This document shows positions 52,771 to 60,867 of a DNA stretch of 64,000 nucleotides, piece after piece (position 1 is the first letter of the stretch; the number at the start of each line of letters is the position of its first letter). The notes beneath the pieces are model-generated. The model saw nothing but the letters and a program-made list of their open reading frames with translations, made no database searches and was not told the origin of the DNA. Position numbers and translations under genes: made by a program. The stretch is from Crocinitomicaceae bacterium (GTDB lineage: Bacteria > Bacteroidota > Bacteroidia > Flavobacteriales_D > Crocinitomicaceae): the NCBI GenBank assembly GCA_029251865.1, contig JAQXCN010000012.1, positions 1-64,000 of the forward strand. The letters are read 5' to 3'.

Positions 52771-53718
52771 ATGAGTGCTATAGAACGAATTCAATGCTTA
52801 ATTATAGGTTCCGGCCCTGCAGGGTATACCGCGGCAATTTATGCAGCACGAGCTGACATGAAACCAGTCCTTTATGAAGGGTTACAGCCAGGAGGACAGT
52901 TAACTACTACAAATGAGGTTGAGAATTTCCCAGGATACAAAGATGGTGTGACTGGACCTGAAATGATGATAGAGTTAAAGGAACAAGCACAGCGTTTTGA
53001 AACGGATGTGAGACCCGGTTTTATTAACAAAGTAGATTTCTCAGGTGAGGTTCATAAATGCTGGTCTGATGATGGCAAAGAAATTCATGCTGACACTGTA
53101 ATCATTTCAACAGGTGCCTCCGCGAAATACCTAGGACTTGATAGCGAACAAAAATATTTAAAACTTGGCGGTGGCGTCTCCGCATGCGCGGTTTGTGACG
53201 GTTTCTTTTACCGTGGGCACGAAACGGTAATTGTTGGCGCTGGTGACTCCGCTTGCGAGGAGGCGCATTATCTTTCTAAACTATGTACCAAGGTAACGAT
53301 GCTTGTTCGTAGAGACGAGTTTAGAGCCTCTAAAATTATGGCGGAAAGAGTACGTAAAACTGAAAATATTGAAATCCTTTACAATACAGAAACCAAAGAA
53401 GTACTCGGCGACGGACAACTGGTTACCGGAGTTAAGGCTTTGAATAATAAAACAAATGAGGAAGTCGAAATCCCATGTACAGGCTTTTTCGTTGCTATTG
53501 GCCATAAGCCAAACACGGATATATTTAAGGATTTCTTAAACTTGGATGAGACCGGTTATATCGAATATGAAGAACCTGGAACGAGCTATACAAACGTAAA
53601 AGGCGTATTTGTTGCTGGTGATGCAGCGGATAAAACGTACAGACAAGCGGTTACGGCAGCGGGAACAGGATGTATGGCGGCTTTAGATGCAGAGAGATAT
53701 CTCGCAGCGAAGCATTAA
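52771..53718 (+). CDS. trxB: Thioredoxin-disulfide reductase
   Basis: A 315-residue flavoprotein reducing thioredoxin with NADPH. The FAD motif GSGPAGYTAAIYAAR is near residue 13, the redox pair CAVC at 139-142, the NADPH-binding VGAGDSACEEAHYL near 155 and the C-terminal FAD-binding GVFVAGDAADKTYRQAVTAAGTG near 280. All residues are intact. It has its own -7 element and ends 2 bases from a convergent lipoprotein gene. Confidence 0.96.
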   Translation: MSAIERIQCLIIGSGPAGYTAAIYAARADMKPVLYEGLQPGGQLTTTNEVENFPGYKDGVTGPEMMIELKEQAQRFETDVRPGFINKVDFSGEVHKCWSDDGKEIHADTVIISTGASAKYLGLDSEQKYLKLGGGVSACAVCDGFFYRGHETVIVGAGDSACEEAHYLSKLCTKVTMLVRRDEFRASKIMAERVRKTENIEILYNTETKEVLGDGQLVTGVKALNNKTNEEVEIPCTGFFVAIGHKPNTDIFKDFLNLDETGYIEYEEPGTSYTNVKGVFVAGDAADKTYRQAVTAAGTGCMAALDAERYLAAKH

Positions 53719-53720
53719 AT

Positions 53721-53975
53721 CTACTTCATACAGTCAAATAGAGCCTCTGCCAGTTCATCCGGTATCTCTTCATGCGTTTCGTAATACTTAATATAGGCAT
53801 CATCTGTCTTAAAGTGCGTTTTAACTTTAGTACCATAACAGTCGCAGTCGTAGACATCATCGATACATTTCTCAGTGAAGTCAGCCATGGTTTTGTTCAT
53901 AGACTCTTCAGGACTACCGCATGAAACAAACAGAGACAATAGACCTGCTCCGCATACAGTCTTTAATAACTTCAT
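53721..53975 (-). CDS. Small Cys-containing lipoprotein
   Basis: An 84-residue protein from the ATG at 53975 with a lipoprotein signal (MKLLKTVCGAGLLSLFVSCGS). The mature part holds a cluster of cysteines (CIDDVYDCDCYG) and a final Cys-Met-Lys, suggestive of metal binding or disulfides. It is preceded, 10 bases away, by the membrane-protein gene at 53986-54621, whose product also ends in a Cys-containing acidic tail. Family not recognised. Confidence 0.65.
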   Translation of the reverse strand: MKLLKTVCGAGLLSLFVSCGSPEESMNKTMADFTEKCIDDVYDCDCYGTKVKTHFKTDDAYIKYYETHEEIPDELAEALFDCMK

Positions 53976-53985
53976 TTTTCTTTGT

Positions 53986-54621
53986 TTAAAAAGGTAAATC
54001 CACAGATTCAACCTCTGATTCATCAATATTTTCACCACAAGGACAAAGGTCATCCATTTTTGCTAAAAAAGCATCCCGATTCCCTGTACTTTCGTCGGCA
54101 TTCATTTTATTGTAATCTTCGTAATTTGGAAAAGATTTCATTACCTCTCGCTTAAAACAAAGAATATTAAAAGATCTGTTCTCATTAATAAGCTTCTCAC
54201 AATCGGCCATAACCCCCTCTTGTCTCTCAGTTGTCCAACCATTATTCATTTTGGACGTTTTGGATATCATTACACCACTTACAAAACAAGCAACCAGAAC
54301 CCAAGTTAAACCTGCAATTTGAGCTAATTTATTCCCCTCGCTTTTCGCTTTCCCCATGAGCCTGATTCCTAAAAACACGAATAGGAATCCAACTAAAGAA
54401 GTCAATATAAGACGGAACATCATTTTATTTTCAATTGACCAAGACTCTCCCTTGAGGAGAAATAAAGATATGGCCAAAACACCTCCTGTCAAAGCAATTA
54501 AAAAGGTTAGACCTCCATAGATGGTAAAACGCTCATTATTGTCGGCTTTGCTCGATTTTCGTAATTTATATCCGAGATACATTCCTGCAATTGAGAGTAG
54601 AAGTATGGCTAAAAGTTTCAT
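53986..54621 (-). CDS. Uncharacterised membrane protein with acidic, Cys-containing C-terminal domain
   Basis: A 211-residue protein with four membrane helices in residues 1-122 (MKLLAILLLSIAGMYLGYKL, FTIYGGLTFLIALTGGVLAISLFLL, FRLILTSLVGFLFVFLGIRLM, IAGLTWVLVACFVSGVMI) and a soluble tail of about 85 residues with the motif DDLCPCGENIDESE. Likely in an operon with the small lipoprotein. Function not recognised. Confidence 0.68.
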   Translation of the reverse strand: MKLLAILLLSIAGMYLGYKLRKSSKADNNERFTIYGGLTFLIALTGGVLAISLFLLKGESWSIENKMMFRLILTSLVGFLFVFLGIRLMGKAKSEGNKLAQIAGLTWVLVACFVSGVMISKTSKMNNGWTTERQEGVMADCEKLINENRSFNILCFKREVMKSFPNYEDYNKMNADESTGNRDAFLAKMDDLCPCGENIDESEVESVDLPF

Positions 54622-54752
54622 AATTTTCTGATAATTTAAGATAAATATAACAAATCAATCAAGGAATTCACAGACTGAATCTTTATTTTAGCATGATAAT
54701 TGCAAACCAAAGCGGGAACAGTTTTGTTTTCACTAATTAAAAGTATAATCAT

Positions 54753-55313
54753 ATGAAATTTATTCTATCAAGCTTATTGGTGCTTTTCATGGCACAAGGC
54801 TCTATTGCTCAAAACAGATCAATTGGCGGCGTTACATTTCCACCAAAATTAGACATTAAAGGAACTTCACTTTACTTTAACGGATGTGGGTTAAGAGAAA
54901 AGTACACCTTAGACCTATATGTAGCTGGTCTTTATCTCGATAAGACAACCATGGATGCAAAGAAAATCATGGCCTCAAGTTCTAGTTCTGCAATTAAATT
55001 GGTAATTACGTCGAGTAAGGTTACCCGCGACAAATTCAACGAATCCGTAAAAGACGGTTTTGAAAACGCAACTACAGGTAAAGCGACTGCTGCTGAAATT
55101 GCTAAATTCAAAGGTTTCTTTTCAGAACCATTCAAAGTTAAAGATGAAATCTTGATGATTTATGTACCTGGAAAGGGAGTTGCAGTAACCATTAATGGAA
55201 AATACAAAGGAATCGTTGAAGGTTTAGAGTTTAAAAAACGACTCTATGCTATTTGGCTTGGAGATAAACCGGCGAGTGCTAAATTGAAAAAAGGAATGCT
55301 CGGCAGACTTTAA
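54753..55313 (+). CDS. Chalcone isomerase-fold periplasmic protein
   Basis: A 186-residue protein with signal peptide (about 1-19) and one chalcone isomerase-like domain: IGGVTFPPKLDIKG, FNGCGLREKYTLDLYVAGLYLD, KDGFENATTGK, DEILMIYVPGKG and the end YAIWLGDKPASAKLKKGMLG. Bacterial members of this fold are not flavonoid enzymes; fatty-acid or haem-related binding has been proposed for relatives. Here the role is unknown. Confidence 0.88.
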   Translation: MKFILSSLLVLFMAQGSIAQNRSIGGVTFPPKLDIKGTSLYFNGCGLREKYTLDLYVAGLYLDKTTMDAKKIMASSSSSAIKLVITSSKVTRDKFNESVKDGFENATTGKATAAEIAKFKGFFSEPFKVKDEILMIYVPGKGVAVTINGKYKGIVEGLEFKKRLYAIWLGDKPASAKLKKGMLGRL

Positions 55314-55329
55314 TCGACAATTAAATTAC

Positions 55330-55356
55330 AAAGGCTTCATATGAAGCCTTTTTTTA
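55330..55356 (+). terminator. Terminator after the chalcone isomerase-fold gene
   Basis: A perfect 22-base palindrome (55330-55351; AAAGGCTTCAT and its complement) followed by a T-run. Confidence 0.9.
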
Positions 55357-55376
55357 TGTTCTAATCTTTTTGATTT

Positions 55377-56285
55377 ATGAAATATCCCCTACTACTCTTT
55401 CTCTTTCTTGTAACACAAAACCTTATCTCTCAAAATACCATTCGCGTTATTGGACATAGAGGTTGCAGGGGGGTAATGCCCGAAAATACGATATCAGGTT
55501 TTCAGCGTGCATTTGATCAAGGTGCTGATGGTATTGAGTGGGATGTCGTCGTAAATGGAGAGGGAAAGCTTGTAGTATCACACGAGCCTTATTTTCATCC
55601 TGATTTTTGCCTTGATAAGGATGGTGAAATGATCAAAGACGAAAAAAAATATAATATCTACAAAATGACTCAGGATGAAATTGAAGCCTTTGATTGCGGT
55701 TCTAAAACGCATAAAAACTTCCCTGAACAAGAAAAGTTTAAAGCAACAAAACCACTTCTGAAGGAGGTCGTTGAATTGCTTCCTGTTAAAGCATTCGGAA
55801 AATTGATTCTATTTGAAATAAAGTCAGATGAACCAGAATACGGTATCTCACAGCCTTATCCTGAAGCATATGTTGATTTAATCCTCAAGGAGGTTGTGGC
55901 TTATAAACTTAAAAATGTGGTTTATATGAGCTTTGATAAAAATATCATTGAGGCTCTTTATAAAAAAAATCCTGAGCTTCGATTGGCCTACCTCACCTAC
56001 TTGCCCTCTAAATCTGCAAAAGCATTCTTAAGAGAGCTATCTTTTAAACCTTTTGCATTAGGCATGTTTCACATGACATTAAATACAAGAAAGCTGAGAC
56101 AGCTCAGCTCCAAGGGCGTTCAAGTATACGCCTGGACAGTTAATCAACCAAAAGACGCAAATAGAATGATGGAGCTCGGTATTGACGCAATTATAACCGA
56201 TTATCCAAAAACCATCATAAATACACGCGGATCCTACTCGGATCGTCCAAAAAGAATAAAGCGTAATGGAACCCCTGTTTTTTAA
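55377..56285 (+). CDS. Glycerophosphodiester phosphodiesterase (exported)
   Basis: A 302-residue enzyme with a signal peptide (about 1-19), so probably periplasmic. The GDPD signature VIGHRGCRGVMPENTISGFQRAFDQGADGIEWDVV is at residue 24 onwards with catalytic His and metal-binding Glu/Asp, SHEPYFHP follows, and the C-terminal YAWTVNQPKDANRMMELGIDAIITDYP closes the TIM barrel. It would hydrolyse deacylated phospholipids to glycerol-3-phosphate. It stops 64 bases before the tmRNA gene. Confidence 0.92.
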   Translation: MKYPLLLFLFLVTQNLISQNTIRVIGHRGCRGVMPENTISGFQRAFDQGADGIEWDVVVNGEGKLVVSHEPYFHPDFCLDKDGEMIKDEKKYNIYKMTQDEIEAFDCGSKTHKNFPEQEKFKATKPLLKEVVELLPVKAFGKLILFEIKSDEPEYGISQPYPEAYVDLILKEVVAYKLKNVVYMSFDKNIIEALYKKNPELRLAYLTYLPSKSAKAFLRELSFKPFALGMFHMTLNTRKLRQLSSKGVQVYAWTVNQPKDANRMMELGIDAIITDYPKTIINTRGSYSDRPKRIKRNGTPVF

Positions 56286-56303
56286 TATTCTTTGTGAACC
56301 CTT

Positions 56304-56335
56304 TTTGAAATTACACGTTAATAGTTCTAACTTTG
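56304..56335 (+). promoter_or_regulatory. Promoter of ssrA
   Basis: TTTG (56304-56307), 20-base spacer, TAACTTTG (56328-56335): an exact -33/-7 pair. The mature tmRNA starts 14 bases further on, leaving a short leader for RNase P. Confidence 0.78.
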
Positions 56336-56349
56336 TAAAAACGTTCTTT

Positions 56350-56749
56350 GGGGTCGACATTGGATTTGACAGCGGTAGCATTGGTCAAGTGTCAGCATGC
56401 AGAGGGTTGTGGTGAACCTCTTAAATATCATGTCACAAACTATAATTGACAATACGTCATACGCACTTGCTGCTTAATTAACGGAATGTTAATTGGCTTA
56501 ATTCCACTGAATAATAGTAGGTAGAACAAGTACTTCCGGCAGGCTTCGGCCCGTTAGGTCCGCCAACAGGAAGTCCAAATCATCGGGCTGGTGCTCACGA
56601 CGGTACTAAGTGAGCATAAGAAACTAGTGTCTAAGTTAAAGTTTTGGGGGTCTCTGTCCGAACTTTAATCGAAAACCAATCAGAAACTAAGCATGTAGAA
56701 AGCTTGAAGAATCGTCGTTTGGACGAGGGTTCGAACCCCTCCGACTCCA
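56350..56749 (+). ncRNA. ssrA: tmRNA (transfer-messenger RNA)
   Basis: A 400-base gene. The 5' end GGGGTCG pairs with the 3' end CGACTCC (one G-U), followed by discriminator A; CCA is not encoded. The T-arm is GGGTTCGAACCCC-like near the 3' end. The tag reading frame ends at the TAA at 56475-56477, and codons from 56448 read D-N-T-S-Y-A-L-A-A, so the proteolysis tag ends YALAA. The resume codon is not certain, because the region just upstream does not show the usual Gly-Glu start. It rescues stalled ribosomes with SmpB (not in this window). Confidence 0.92.
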
Positions 56750-56761
56750 CTGTATTGAAAG

Positions 56762-56786
56762 CCCGGCCCTATGGTCGGGTTTTTTT
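56762..56786 (+). terminator. Terminator of ssrA
   Basis: Stem CCCGGCC / GGTCGGG (one G-U pair) around CTAT, followed by seven Ts. Confidence 0.88.
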
Positions 56787-56949
56787 GTTTGGCAAATATT
56801 GACTTTGGATTAAGACATAAATTATGTTTTTACTTTTTGGCAATGTCTCTCGTCACTTTTTGCAATTTAGTAAACTAAAAATCTTTAGAGAATTTTAACA
56901 AGGCATTCAATACAATGAATTCCACTTCAATTATTCTTAAATTTATGAG

Positions 56950-57117
56950 ATGATAAAGGAACCAAAAAAGAAAGAAACTGACTACTTTATTGGTATCGGC
57001 TTATGTTTTGGAGTCGCGTTTGGTGCAGCTTTCGACAACATAGGTCTTGGTATAGCTCTAGGTCTTCTTTTTGGCGCAGCTATTCAGCAATACAAGAAAA
57101 AGAAAGATAAAGCTTAA
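56950..57117 (+). CDS. 55-residue glycine-rich membrane protein coupled to LysE
   Basis: A small gene of 55 codons reading MIKEPKKKETDYFIGIGL... with a charged start, a long Gly/Ala-rich hydrophobic core (GVAFGAAF, GLGIALGLLFGAAI) able to form two short glycine-zipper helices, and a Lys-rich end. Its stop codon overlaps the start of the LysE gene (TAATG), so it is translated first in a joint message. Small glycine-zipper proteins of this kind occur widely with unknown function. About 165 bases lie between the tmRNA terminator and this gene, with nothing else seen. Confidence 0.7.
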   Translation: MIKEPKKKETDYFIGIGLCFGVAFGAAFDNIGLGIALGLLFGAAIQQYKKKKDKA

Positions 57118-57719
57118 TGGCGCTGCTCACTGGCATACTTTTGGGTTTAGGAACCATACTCTTTATAGGACCCGTTTTCTTTTACCTCATCAAAAGCACC
57201 CTAGAATCTGGCTTTAAAGCAGGATTGTCTGTGGCCTTTGGAATCATCCTCGGAGATATGCTTTGTTTGGGAATTGCACTTTACAGCGCTACTGAATTTA
57301 ATGCATCACCTACTTTTGAATTTTGGGCTTCGATATTAGGAGGTTTAATCTTACTTATTATTGGACTCAAATATGTCCTTAAACCCAACCTCAACGCGAC
57401 CGTGAAAGGTCGTCTAAAAAGAAGCTCTCTATTGGTTTATGGAATCAATGGCTTCTTGATTAATTTTGTGAATCCCTTTGTCTTTGCCGTATGGTTTGGC
57501 TTTGTGAGCTACACCGAAGCCCTCTACAACCATAGCACTGCCCTATTTTCGCTACTAGTAACTCTTGGCGTCATTTTCTCTACAGATGTCTTAAAAGCCC
57601 TATTTGCAGGACGCATTAGTCACTTAATTAAGCCTCAAAAGCTAAAGAACTTCTTTCGTGTCTTTGGCATCTTGATGATTTGCTTCTCGATTCGATTGTT
57701 GCTCCACCCATTCCTTTAA
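57117..57719 (+). CDS. LysE family translocator
   Basis: A 200-residue membrane protein with six helices. The N-terminal ILLGLGTILFIGPVFFYLIKSTLESGFKAGLSVAFGIILGDM is the LysE/RhtB signature region (normally G-P-x-x-x-x-x-x). The second half has the helix FLINFVNPFVFAVWFGFV with the Asn-Pro motif. The family exports amino acids or related solutes. Substrate unknown. It begins on the last base of the small membrane-protein gene. Confidence 0.88.
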   Translation: MALLTGILLGLGTILFIGPVFFYLIKSTLESGFKAGLSVAFGIILGDMLCLGIALYSATEFNASPTFEFWASILGGLILLIIGLKYVLKPNLNATVKGRLKRSSLLVYGINGFLINFVNPFVFAVWFGFVSYTEALYNHSTALFSLLVTLGVIFSTDVLKALFAGRISHLIKPQKLKNFFRVFGILMICFSIRLLLHPFL

Positions 57720-57751
57720 CGCCTTTTTTATAGCATCGAAAAGAGGAGCTT

Positions 57752-58765
57752 TTAATTTCCTTTGATGCGGTTCCAAAGTTCACTGAAAATACTTCCTGCA
57801 GATGATTTGCCAAAATCTTGACGTGACCGTTCCACACGTATCTGTCCTTTTTCATCTGGAATGAGTTTATAGCGCCACAAGAAAGGTGCTTTATTGATGT
57901 CCATGCCCATCTGACCAAATCTTAAGTCAACAAAAAACAATTCACCATCAATTTCCTCCATTACATACCATCCTGCGGCTATTTTAATAAGCTGCTTTAC
58001 TTCCTTTTGCTCTTTATATGGTGCTAAAAGATGATAGTTCTTTGGAAATTCTTTTGAAAATTCAATCGCCTTTGAGTCCAAGAAAGAATAATTCGCCACT
58101 CGATAACCTGTTTTCGTTTCAACTTGTGCATTCCAAAGAATGGTATTTAAGGGGGTTGGCTTACTATCTAAATCCAAGTATTCCACCTTATCCTTTTTTA
58201 ATTGGTTGCTAAATTGAAAATGTGCATAGCCTTTGAGCAAAATTGTGAGCAACATATAGGATGAGCTTACAATTAAACCCAACTTATTATAGAAGCTGCG
58301 CCTAGGGTTCGTTCTCTTGTGGAACATTGCAATCAACAAGAAAGATAAGAATGGGAGGGTATATAATGGATCAGCGACAAAAATATTCTTGAAAGCAATC
58401 CTGTACTCAAAGGGCCAAAAGAATTGTGTGCCCCAGGTCGTATGATTGTCCAGTAGTGGGTGTGTTACAACACATAGGAAAAACAGCTTAGTCCAAGGCT
58501 TAAAGCCTACCTTACGTTTCTTGTGTATCGTATTGGCAAGCCAACCCAAAATGGGTGCAATGAGTACGGCGAATACCAATGAATGTGAAAAACCACGGTG
58601 CATTTCAGTTGCCGTTATCGGGTCCGTAAAATAACGTAAAAAAACATCCAGGTCAGGAATTGTTCCTGCGATAGCTCCCCATAGCATTGCTCTTGTACCA
58701 ATTTTTTTTCCCAATACGGCTTCTCCTACTGCCGCACCTAATACAATTTGTGTTAATGAATCCAT
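57752..58765 (-). CDS. YdjM-type membrane-bound metal-dependent hydrolase-like protein
   Basis: A 337-residue membrane protein. The N-terminal DSLTQIVLGAAVGEAVLGKKIGTRAMLWGAIAGTIPDLDVF followed by HRGFSHSLVF, then HPLLDNHTTWGTQFFWPF, hold the His and Asp ligands of the YdjM/DUF457 family. The C-terminal third is a soluble domain (YVMEEIDGELFFVDLRFGQMG). Family name 'metal-dependent hydrolase' rests on the motif; no enzymatic activity has been assigned here. It starts on the last base of the GNAT-like gene (TAATG). Confidence 0.88.
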   Translation of the reverse strand: MDSLTQIVLGAAVGEAVLGKKIGTRAMLWGAIAGTIPDLDVFLRYFTDPITATEMHRGFSHSLVFAVLIAPILGWLANTIHKKRKVGFKPWTKLFFLCVVTHPLLDNHTTWGTQFFWPFEYRIAFKNIFVADPLYTLPFLSFLLIAMFHKRTNPRRSFYNKLGLIVSSSYMLLTILLKGYAHFQFSNQLKKDKVEYLDLDSKPTPLNTILWNAQVETKTGYRVANYSFLDSKAIEFSKEFPKNYHLLAPYKEQKEVKQLIKIAAGWYVMEEIDGELFFVDLRFGQMGMDINKAPFLWRYKLIPDEKGQIRVERSRQDFGKSSAGSIFSELWNRIKGN

Positions 58766-59967
58766 TATTGTTTAAAATTGGCTTTAAAAGGTTTTCGCAA
58801 TTCAAAGGGGCTTGGTGCCACAGATTGAATGACATTTTTTAAAATTAGATTGGATAGTTTTCGTTTGTGCTTTATGTAGATGGTCATATCACGAGGCTCT
58901 GCTCCAACTGCACTTTTGATCAGCTCAGAGGTTCTTCCGAACTGAAGTTCTGTAACATTTGCTTTAATAGCCTCCTCAACGTAATCATAAAGTATCCTTT
59001 GATAGATATCAAATTCAACATTGTTGTCATAATCAAGCCCAACATAGTTGGCATCAAAAGATATTGCATTCTTGAAGGACGTACTAAACCCTACTAGTAA
59101 GTCCTTAGAGAAATAAGCTTTGAATAAGAAGTCCTCTCCTAAATTCTTTTTACAAGCCGCAAAAGTCTCTGGTGTCATGGTTCCGATATGGAAATCAGAT
59201 TTCTTAAGAACATTATCAAACAAAAAAAGAATACGATCTTTATGAGAAATGATCTCTTCTGGGTTGAACGATTTTACCATGAGTGGTTCTGACCTTCTAT
59301 ATACCGCATTGGCGCGCGTTCTGAACTTGGTTTTCATACTCAGTAGATAATCATTTTTGGTCTTCCAATCTTTATGAATTTTAAGAACCATATTGACATC
59401 AATCTTGAAATCAAAAAAACCCTGTTGAATTAATGTATTACTATGCGGAACTGTTTCTGGCCAGAAATCTTTGAAAACACGCAAAGACACCTCCTTGTTT
59501 ACATCGTGATCCGTCATTAGTATTTGGTGCACCCTTTCGGCCTCCTCAAAGGCGTCTTGTGCCGGGAGCTTGTCCGTCCATAGCATTCCGTTCTCCCCTG
59601 CCGAAAAGACATTACCACAGGCCAAGGCATTGATGCTTAAAATATTTTCAATTTTCTTTTTAAAGGGGAAACGCAGCTTAAAAACCGAATCACCAAAGCG
59701 CTTGCGCTTATCTACAAATTTGACCCGTACAAATACCGCAATCAGCACGGGTTCGTTTTGGGCATTATAGGAGATGGAGAAAAAGAAGTTCAGCTCCCCT
59801 CCCATTCCTTGCTCGAGAGCACTTAGGTAAGGCAACGAAAGATAAATGTTGCGTCCGTTTTGCACCTTATTCCAATCACCTGATGGTATATCGGTGATGG
59901 AACTAAAAACGGTCCTTTTATTTAAAATAACGTCCGTCGTTTTATTTGGCAAGATTCGCGTTTTCAT
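58765..59967 (-). CDS. GNAT-like / BioF2-like acyltransferase-fold protein
   Basis: A 400-residue protein whose second half has the GNAT-type peptidoglycan-synthesis-like fold: FLFKAYFSKDLLVGFSTSFKNAISFDANYVGLDYDNNVEFDIYQRILYDYVEEAIKANVTELQFGRTSELIKSAVGAEP resembles the acetyltransferase segment of the BioF2/DUF482 group. No signal peptide or membrane helix. A role in surface polysaccharide or lipid modification is plausible but inferred. The stop overlaps the YdjM-like gene by one base, an operon. Confidence 0.7.
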   Translation of the reverse strand: MKTRILPNKTTDVILNKRTVFSSITDIPSGDWNKVQNGRNIYLSLPYLSALEQGMGGELNFFFSISYNAQNEPVLIAVFVRVKFVDKRKRFGDSVFKLRFPFKKKIENILSINALACGNVFSAGENGMLWTDKLPAQDAFEEAERVHQILMTDHDVNKEVSLRVFKDFWPETVPHSNTLIQQGFFDFKIDVNMVLKIHKDWKTKNDYLLSMKTKFRTRANAVYRRSEPLMVKSFNPEEIISHKDRILFLFDNVLKKSDFHIGTMTPETFAACKKNLGEDFLFKAYFSKDLLVGFSTSFKNAISFDANYVGLDYDNNVEFDIYQRILYDYVEEAIKANVTELQFGRTSELIKSAVGAEPRDMTIYIKHKRKLSNLILKNVIQSVAPSPFELRKPFKANFKQ

Positions 59968-60078
59968 TCGGCTTTCTAAAGTACTTAATCTCCACTATAA
60001 AAGAGAATATTTAACACATCTTAATAAGACCGAACTTCATGAATACATTAACAACGAATTCTTCGGATTTGGCGCAAC

Positions 60079-60110
60079 AAAAAGCCCGGCACCAAGTGTC
60101 GGGCTTTTTT
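60079..60110 (-). terminator. Terminator of the J-KTSC gene
   Basis: A 14-base-pair stem (60079-60092 with 60096-60109, one G-U) around CAA. Read on the minus strand it follows the stop at 60130 and runs into T-rich sequence. Confidence 0.9.
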
Positions 60111-60129
60111 ATGTCTTTGGCTTATGGTA

Positions 60130-60585
60130 TTAGGCCATTTCTGGCTCTTGTGCCTTTTTTGATTGTCTGTAAGGAAAAGAATGAAAGATGCTACGCTTCG
60201 CAAACCGAATCTGTTTGTCTGAATTGATCAGCTTCTTAAATAAAGCAGGTGTTACCCCAAAATACTCATAAACCGATCCATTGGTAAAAGAGATCTCTAA
60301 AAGCAAGCCCTTATGCTTGTAGTTCTCAATCCCGCAATCGTCAATTGTCTTTTTGTATTCAGGGAGATTCTTCTCTTTGGTTTCGGGTGCCATACTCACC
60401 AAGAAATGGTAGGCATCAATCACCTTCTGCCCCATCAGCTCCGCTTCTTCCTTGCGGTCATCATCATCTTGAAACTTATCTGGGTGCCATTGCTTGACAA
60501 GGTTTCTGTAGGTTTTCTTTAAATCCTTAAGATCTAATGTGCCTTCTACATTAAAAAGTGTCTTGTATTCCTTAATTCGTTTCAT
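60130..60585 (-). CDS. J-domain/KTSC fusion protein
   Basis: A 151-residue protein of two parts. Residues 5-65 are a J domain: YKTLFNVEGTLDLKDLKKTYRNLVKQWHPDKFQDD with the HPD motif, needed to stimulate Hsp70. Residues about 92-145 match the KTSC domain: LLLEISFTNGSVYEYFGVTPALFKKLINSDKQ, then RFAKRSIFHSFPYR. KTSC is a short domain of unknown function, also found at the end of some lysyl-tRNA synthetases. A -7 element TACTTTTG stands 52 bases upstream. Confidence 0.85.
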   Translation of the reverse strand: MKRIKEYKTLFNVEGTLDLKDLKKTYRNLVKQWHPDKFQDDDDRKEEAELMGQKVIDAYHFLVSMAPETKEKNLPEYKKTIDDCGIENYKHKGLLLEISFTNGSVYEYFGVTPALFKKLINSDKQIRFAKRSIFHSFPYRQSKKAQEPEMA

Positions 60586-60637
60586 ATCCTTTGGTTAAAA
60601 AAAACAAAAGTTTTGTAACTCAATTGTTTTCCGGGTG

Positions 60638-60645
60638 CAAAAGTA
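60638..60645 (-). promoter_or_regulatory. -7 element of the J-KTSC gene
   Basis: Minus strand TACTTTTG, exact match, 52 bases before the ATG at 60585. A perfect inverted repeat ACAAAA-G-TTTTGT (60604-60616) lies in the leader. Confidence 0.45.
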
Positions 60646-60666
60646 CGCATTTGTTCTGAAACGATT

Positions 60667-60816
60667 TTAAAGACTACTAACAAAACCAACAATGATGTGG
60701 TCTAGAGTTTCTAGCGGACTGGAGTATTTGCCCTGCAAACGAAAGAATCCCCACATGATTAGGGCACCGCTAATGAGCACCAATATGCGACCTCCGGTCA
60801 GTAGAAATTTTTTCAT
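60667..60816 (-). CDS. Small membrane protein, 49 residues
   Basis: A short open frame beginning MKKFLLTGGRILVLISGALIM: one hydrophobic helix (about residues 11-26) after a basic start, then LQGKYSSPLETLDHIIVGFVSSL. ATG at 60816, stop TAA at 60667. The shape is that of a small membrane protein. No homolog is recognised, and it is supported only by ORF shape and position between two minus-strand genes. Confidence 0.45.
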   Translation of the reverse strand: MKKFLLTGGRILVLISGALIMWGFFRLQGKYSSPLETLDHIIVGFVSSL

Positions 60817-60867
60817 GTAAACAAGATGAATGCACAATAAAACTATAGATGTTTCATTGGTAATTTA

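Noticed and set aside
53976-54053. N-terminal extension of the small lipoprotein (from 54053)
   Set aside because: It overlaps the end of the upstream membrane-protein gene and would destroy the lipoprotein signal, which begins at the ATG at 53975.
60039-60227. Plus-strand open frame across the terminator at 60079-60110
   Set aside because: It runs through the terminator hairpin and the antisense of the J-KTSC gene; no coding signal.
60604-60616. Perfect palindrome ACAAAAGTTTTGT as an operator
   Set aside because: It lies in the leader of the J-KTSC gene, but such A/T palindromes are common by chance at this base composition, and no second copy is near.
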